From Augochlora pura (lineage: Eukaryota; Arthropoda; Insecta; Hymenoptera; Halictidae), in contig NC_135774.1 of the NCBI RefSeq assembly GCF_028453695.1, positions 19,840,001 through 19,904,000 on the forward strand: 64,000 bases of DNA, written 5' to 3'. The position numbers and the translations under genes are program-made. The notes beneath the pieces were generated by a model. The model did not search any database. It was not told the DNA's origin and worked only from the letters and a program-made list of their open reading frames with translations. Every line of letters begins with the position of its first letter. The stretch's first letter is position 1. Below, in pieces: positions 60,012 through 64,000 of this stretch.

Positions 60012-60843
60012 TGGAATTCGTTTCGCTGAATCAGTTGATGGAGCGCGCGGAAATGGGAACTAGGAAGCACGACTCTTCCTAATAACATTTCCAGTGTTTC
60101 CAGTGCGTTAAACGACCGCCGCGCTGTGATTTTTATCGCGTGGGTGTTATTTCGTTCGAGCGACGAGCAACGTTTGTTCGCCAGCCAAACGGGAGCACTA
60201 ATTGCTGAAGCTTCGCACGCTATTTTCTCCCTACCACCGGCGCTAGCAGGCGCGATCTTCCTCGACTCTCGCGTTAATGAACGACCAGGAATGTTTGTTG
60301 CTAACCCTGATCCATGATCGAATACCGTCGCGCCGGGCAGACACTGTTATCCCCGAGCTAGCAACTGTTATCTCAACTAAGAAATCGGCTGTGTGTAAGT
60401 GTTGCGAGAGAGTTGCGCGCGAACCTATTTACCTGTCGAGGTTAAATTAGTGCATTCGACCAGGATATCTTGTTACTATATTGCGCGTGGAAGCAATACA
60501 CGTTCTAAAATCCAACAGTGCGTGCGTCGAAATGTCTTTTCAACGCTAAACCGACCGCGGACAAACGATCCGTTTCTCATTTTGCAATTATAACAATTGT
60601 AAAAATTATAAACTCGTTTTCATGGGAACTGACTGAATCAATTACATTATCGAAGCAACCGCTCTGATAAAAAGTTTACGAATTTAAATAAATTGGATCT
60701 TGTGCGTGTTTTGCATTTTTTGTGGAGACAGATGTCGCGCAATCATTTTACCTGAATTTATTGCATTTAATTGATTTAATTGATTAACGATTATCATCGA
60801 TCATAAATATCAATTGCAAGAGTAAGCAGAAACTAATCGATTA
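60012..60843. other. No gene recognised
   Basis: CpG-rich to about 60560, then AT-rich with TTGATTTAATTGATTAACG-type sequence leading into the mariner relic. Confidence 0.5.
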
Positions 60844-61188
60844 TTGCCCAACTCTGATCAAGCACCATATTCACGAGATATCGCCCCGTGTGACTTTTTC
60901 CTATTTCGTAACCTGAAATTACCACTTCCGAGAAGGTGTTTTGAGTCGACTGAAGCCATAAAAGAGAATTCGCGGAAGGAGCTGAAGGCTGTGCCTCTTT
61001 CAGTGTGCGAAAGATGCTTTAAAAACTGCGAGAAGCGTTATCGCAAGTGTGTATCGCCTCGGTTGGGACCTCCTTTGACGAATTCAATTTTTATGAGGAA
61101 ACAGGTGGTTCGCGTTTTATTTACAAATTCCGGGTACTTTTTCTCCGTACATAACGTAAGCAATCGTTCCGAAATGAACGATATCTAG
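60844..61188 (+). pseudogene. Mariner transposase C-terminal relic
   Basis: This 114-codon frame starts at a TTG and has no upstream ATG. Residues 8-21 read PYSRDIAPCDFFLF, the region around the third catalytic Asp of mariner (DD34D) transposases, where family members have YSPDLAPxD; Asp17 is retained and Pro is replaced by Arg. Residues 22-70 (LKLPL, RRCFES, EAIKENSRKELKAVP, KRYRKCV) follow the usual mariner C-terminal pattern. After residue 70 (about 61053) the similarity stops and the final 44 codons look unrelated. The N-terminus, first two aspartates and both terminal repeats are missing, so this is a truncated fossil. It belongs to a different mariner lineage from the copy at 12073. Confidence 0.85.
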
Positions 61189-62957
61189 CGAACGAATTGA
61201 TAAATCGATGGACGATTAAAAGCAAATGTTAAACGTATATTCATCGATTTCTGCTACTACATTCCTTAGAAAGCAGATGTAGCATTCGATCATGAGAATA
61301 GATAGTAAGATATTTCCGAAAGTTATGTCTTCTTCCTCAATAACGACGCGATAACTATTAATGGATAAGCTTTTAGCACTTGTAATGGTTTTGCTTCTTC
61401 ACTTTCCTTCCATCGTACAAGTGTTAAATCATTTATTACAATAGTTAAATATTTTAATACAATAGAACCTCTTGCATCTGAACCCTCATTATGCGAACAG
61501 CTTAATACCTGCACATTCTACTACAAGAACAATATTCCATAGCAATGTTTGCATTGAATCTATGCATAGTTTTGAATATTTGGTCGATCGAATTTTAATC
61601 GTAACGTATGATTAGAATGGAGTTTATGCATTCGTGACATAATTAAGCATGTACAATTGATAATAGAGATGAATCGAATTTGTGGATGCCAATGAATTAT
61701 TTTAGACGATTAATATTATTGAAGGAAGAAGAACCTTTCATTTTGGTATCTATTTCTTGTAATCGTTGCAAAAAGTTCTTACGATGGTAATGAAACGAAA
61801 ACGTTTGAAATATTAGAACAAAAGGTTAAACAGTTTATACTGAACCTAACACGGCCAAATAGACCGAGTCCTAATTTTATAATTATGCAAGTTATAAAGA
61901 TGCTTTCACAAAAAGTGATTTTATAAATTACATTATCGGAGCAACTACGGATAACTACGCGAAATGTAAAATGTGGTTTTCTTGCGTTTATGACACTGCT
62001 GCTCAGTCAACAAACCACAAAAATATGATATTCAAAGTTATACGCGACGTGTAGATTTAAAAAAGATATAAAAATGTAAACGATATTGTATTTCAACGGT
62101 GTCGAGAAGAAGGGAACAAAGAGACAAAGAAATGCTATTTTTATTTCACGTAAATATCCGCGGTCTATATATGGTATATATATATGTATAATCTTGCATT
62201 ATTACGCAACACCGTTGAACACAGCATTACCGGGAACATCTCGTGCCTGCGCGGCAGAATTAAAAATCACTTGGCCTTTCAAAGATAATCTCATCCGTGC
62301 CCAGCACTTTCATCCACGGTGAAACGAGATAAAAATGGCGCCGTAGAAGACCGCCAATTAAATTTGTCTTCGAACGCGCGGACGATTATTTCCCTGAAAA
62401 AAATGCCTGTTCACGGCTGACAAGAATCACCGTTAATTACCCGAACGAAACTATAATACCACCTGTCCAAACGGCGGTGCCACGGCGACGGCGTCTAATG
62501 AAAGTCGGCGCGTTTATGAAATCACGGCTAAAGGACACGTCTGAGGAACGGACGGAGAACAAATGGCGTAAGTGCGAGCACGGTCTCTCGACACGGGGAT
62601 TCACCCTCGATTTTCTTCTCTCCACGCCCCGTGGCCCCATCCTTTTGCTCGAGAAAGTGGCGAAAAGTAAAAAAGAAAAAAAAAAGAAAGAAGAAAAAAA
62701 AGAGCAAGAGTACAAAAGACGAGAAACGAGAGCAAGCACGGCGGGGGGGATCCGCGAGGGTGGGCGGCGAGGGGCGGCGAGAGGGGCGCGGAGGAGACCG
62801 CTCTTGGGTTATCTAGCAAGTCACTTCATGGTATGTATCCACCGACTACGAGGTATATCCCTTTACAGGTTGGGTGTTGCCGGAGGAGGCGATGCGAGAG
62901 GTGTCATTTGTACACAAAAGAGGGAGGCGAAGCTGCGTTACGTGGCACGTGCATTTA
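61189..62957. other. No gene recognised
   Basis: AT-rich to about 62250, with TATATATGTATA sequence near 62167-62190. From 62430 it is GC-rich with polypurine runs (62655-62712 and 62740-62800). The 214-codon plus frame at 62477-63121 is Arg/Lys/Glu-rich because of those runs and overlaps long frames in two other phases; I do not support it as a gene. Confidence 0.5.
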
Positions 62958-62985
62958 GGGGGAGGGGGGGGGGGGCGGGGGGGGG
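62958..62985 (+). repeat. Interrupted G homopolymer
   Basis: Five G, A, twelve G, C, nine G, followed by AGAAAAGGG. Quadruplex-capable and length-uncertain. Confidence 0.93.
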
Positions 62986-64000
62986 AGAAAAGGGAGAAAG
63001 CCAGACGGGGACGGAGAAAAGAGCGGAACGTATATTTACGGTCCCGAACGAACGTGCACGCGTTACCCGCGCGCCGGTGTATCGAGGCGCACGCTATTCA
63101 AAGGCGACGCGGAAAATCTAATGAAAATTTTGAATAATAAATACCCGGAGCCTGCCTGGTCGTCCCCGGAGCGAATTATTTCGAAAATGTTTGATCGCAT
63201 TATCTCCCGCGGTCTTTGAGAAGAGGGAAACCCGCCAGCTGCTCGTTTCTAGGACCGAGGATGCTTATGCAAATCCACGAAATTTAGACGCTAATTTATA
63301 GAAAAGAAAATTAAGCAGAATTTTGTTCCCTGTGCTCGAAGCGCGTGTCCAGTCCGCTTTAATATTCATACACTGTAAGACCTTATTAAAATCTTGATTT
63401 CGCCGTGTTCTTTATATTAGGATGGAAATACGTCATTGATACGGATGAAATTATGCTTCGAATACGTGAAATTTCCTTTTTTCTAGAAGAATCCGTGGCT
63501 CGCGCATGTGCTCTCTTTGTGATTATTTTCAATTCATTTTTAAACATGTAAAATTGTGCGCGTGTACTACGTTATCCATTTCAAGAAGAAATTAATGTTC
63601 TACATATATTTAATCGATTTTCTAGAAAAACAATAACGAAGTATAAATCTGTAAATAATCGACTTGTATATATCTGTATTACGAATTTTTTAGTATATGA
63701 AAAATGCATGAAATATTAGAAAGAAGTGATTCGTTATATTTAACAGCCTAGTCGACGAAATTAATGTATTTGACATTCCGTTTATCGAGGTATAAAAGTA
63801 ACTGACCTATAATGCTTCGCAAAGATGGCGAGACTGAATTTATTGGAAGCTCTCGCCATTCTTTTTTCTTGATTTGATAATTTCGTCAATCATTTTCTAA
63901 AAAAGAGTCTTCGTAACTTCAGTAAGTTGGAAATTCAAATTTAAAATAAAAAGGCACATTGCGGAAAATATATGTAAATAGATGCGAGCGAATAATTTTC
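62986..64000. other. No gene seen
   Basis: GC-rich to about 63260, then AT-rich to the end of the window with no ORF or repeat worth naming. Confidence 0.5.

Noticed and set aside
61462..61503. AGAACCTCTTGCATCTGAAC / CCTCATTATGCGAAC words resembling pogo-type ends
   Set aside because: Partial match only, with no inverted partner found within a reasonable distance.
62477..63121. 214-codon plus-strand frame
   Set aside because: The Arg/Lys/Glu/Gly composition follows directly from polypurine and poly-G tracts, and overlapping frames are equally open.

Overview
The window looks like non-coding insect nuclear DNA, most plausibly from an aculeate hymenopteran (bee, ant or wasp). The signs are an A+T-rich base composition that is nevertheless rich in CpG-containing words, many purine/pyrimidine microsatellites, and remnants of Tc1, mariner, pogo-like and piggyBac-like DNA transposons, including a mariner end (TTAGGTTGGCAAGTAA) of a type familiar from bees and ants. 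I cannot name the species. I found no convincing host protein-coding gene, tRNA, rRNA or CRISPR array. The window is best read as an intergenic desert or the inside of a very large intron. Almost all open frames look like chance, low-complexity or repeat-driven ORFs.

Layout. 0-9.4 kb: a 21-bp minisatellite (116-341), GC-rich and AT-rich blocks, a polypurine GAA tract (3.9 kb), a 24-base C run (5.7 kb) and a GA-rich block (7.4-7.6 kb). 9.4-21 kb: a 16-bp minisatellite, a pogo/Tigger-like MITE (11.3 kb), an internally deleted mariner (12.1-12.5 kb), a 42-bp minisatellite (14.8 kb), a 32-bp minisatellite (18.5 kb) and a Tc1/mariner-superfamily foldback element with about 280-bp arms (20.1-20.7 kb). 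21.3-23.3 kb: a GC/CpG-rich block with one weak candidate exon, G-rich tracts and a 35-bp minisatellite. 23.3-41 kb: mostly unremarkable, with two elements ending in CAGGGTG-like or CAGGATG-like inverted repeats (28.9 and 36.8 kb), a second foldback element (33.9-34.2 kb), two copies of a 66-bp sequence 1.6 kb apart (36.3 and 37.9 kb) and a piggyBac-like MITE (39.1-39.3 kb). 41-64 kb: an AT-rich core (42 kb), a short telomere-like CCCTAA array (44.7 kb), a deleted Tc1-like transposon with a 197-residue transposase remnant (50.3-51.2 kb), a compact G-quadruplex motif (53.7 kb), CT and TTCAA microsatellites (55.6-55.9 kb), a 24-bp minisatellite with 73-bp higher-order structure (56.8-57.0 kb), a mariner C-terminal relic (60.8-61.1 kb) and a G-rich block (62.4-63.1 kb).

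How it fits together. The interpretable content is mobile-element history. At least eight separate class II elements or relics are present, and the Tc1 and mariner copies are internally deleted and so could move only with transposase from elsewhere. No multi-gene system is visible. The most distinctive items are the long-arm foldback element, the Tc1 derivative whose terminal repeat runs straight into a catalytically incomplete transposase ORF, and the paired 66-bp sequence.
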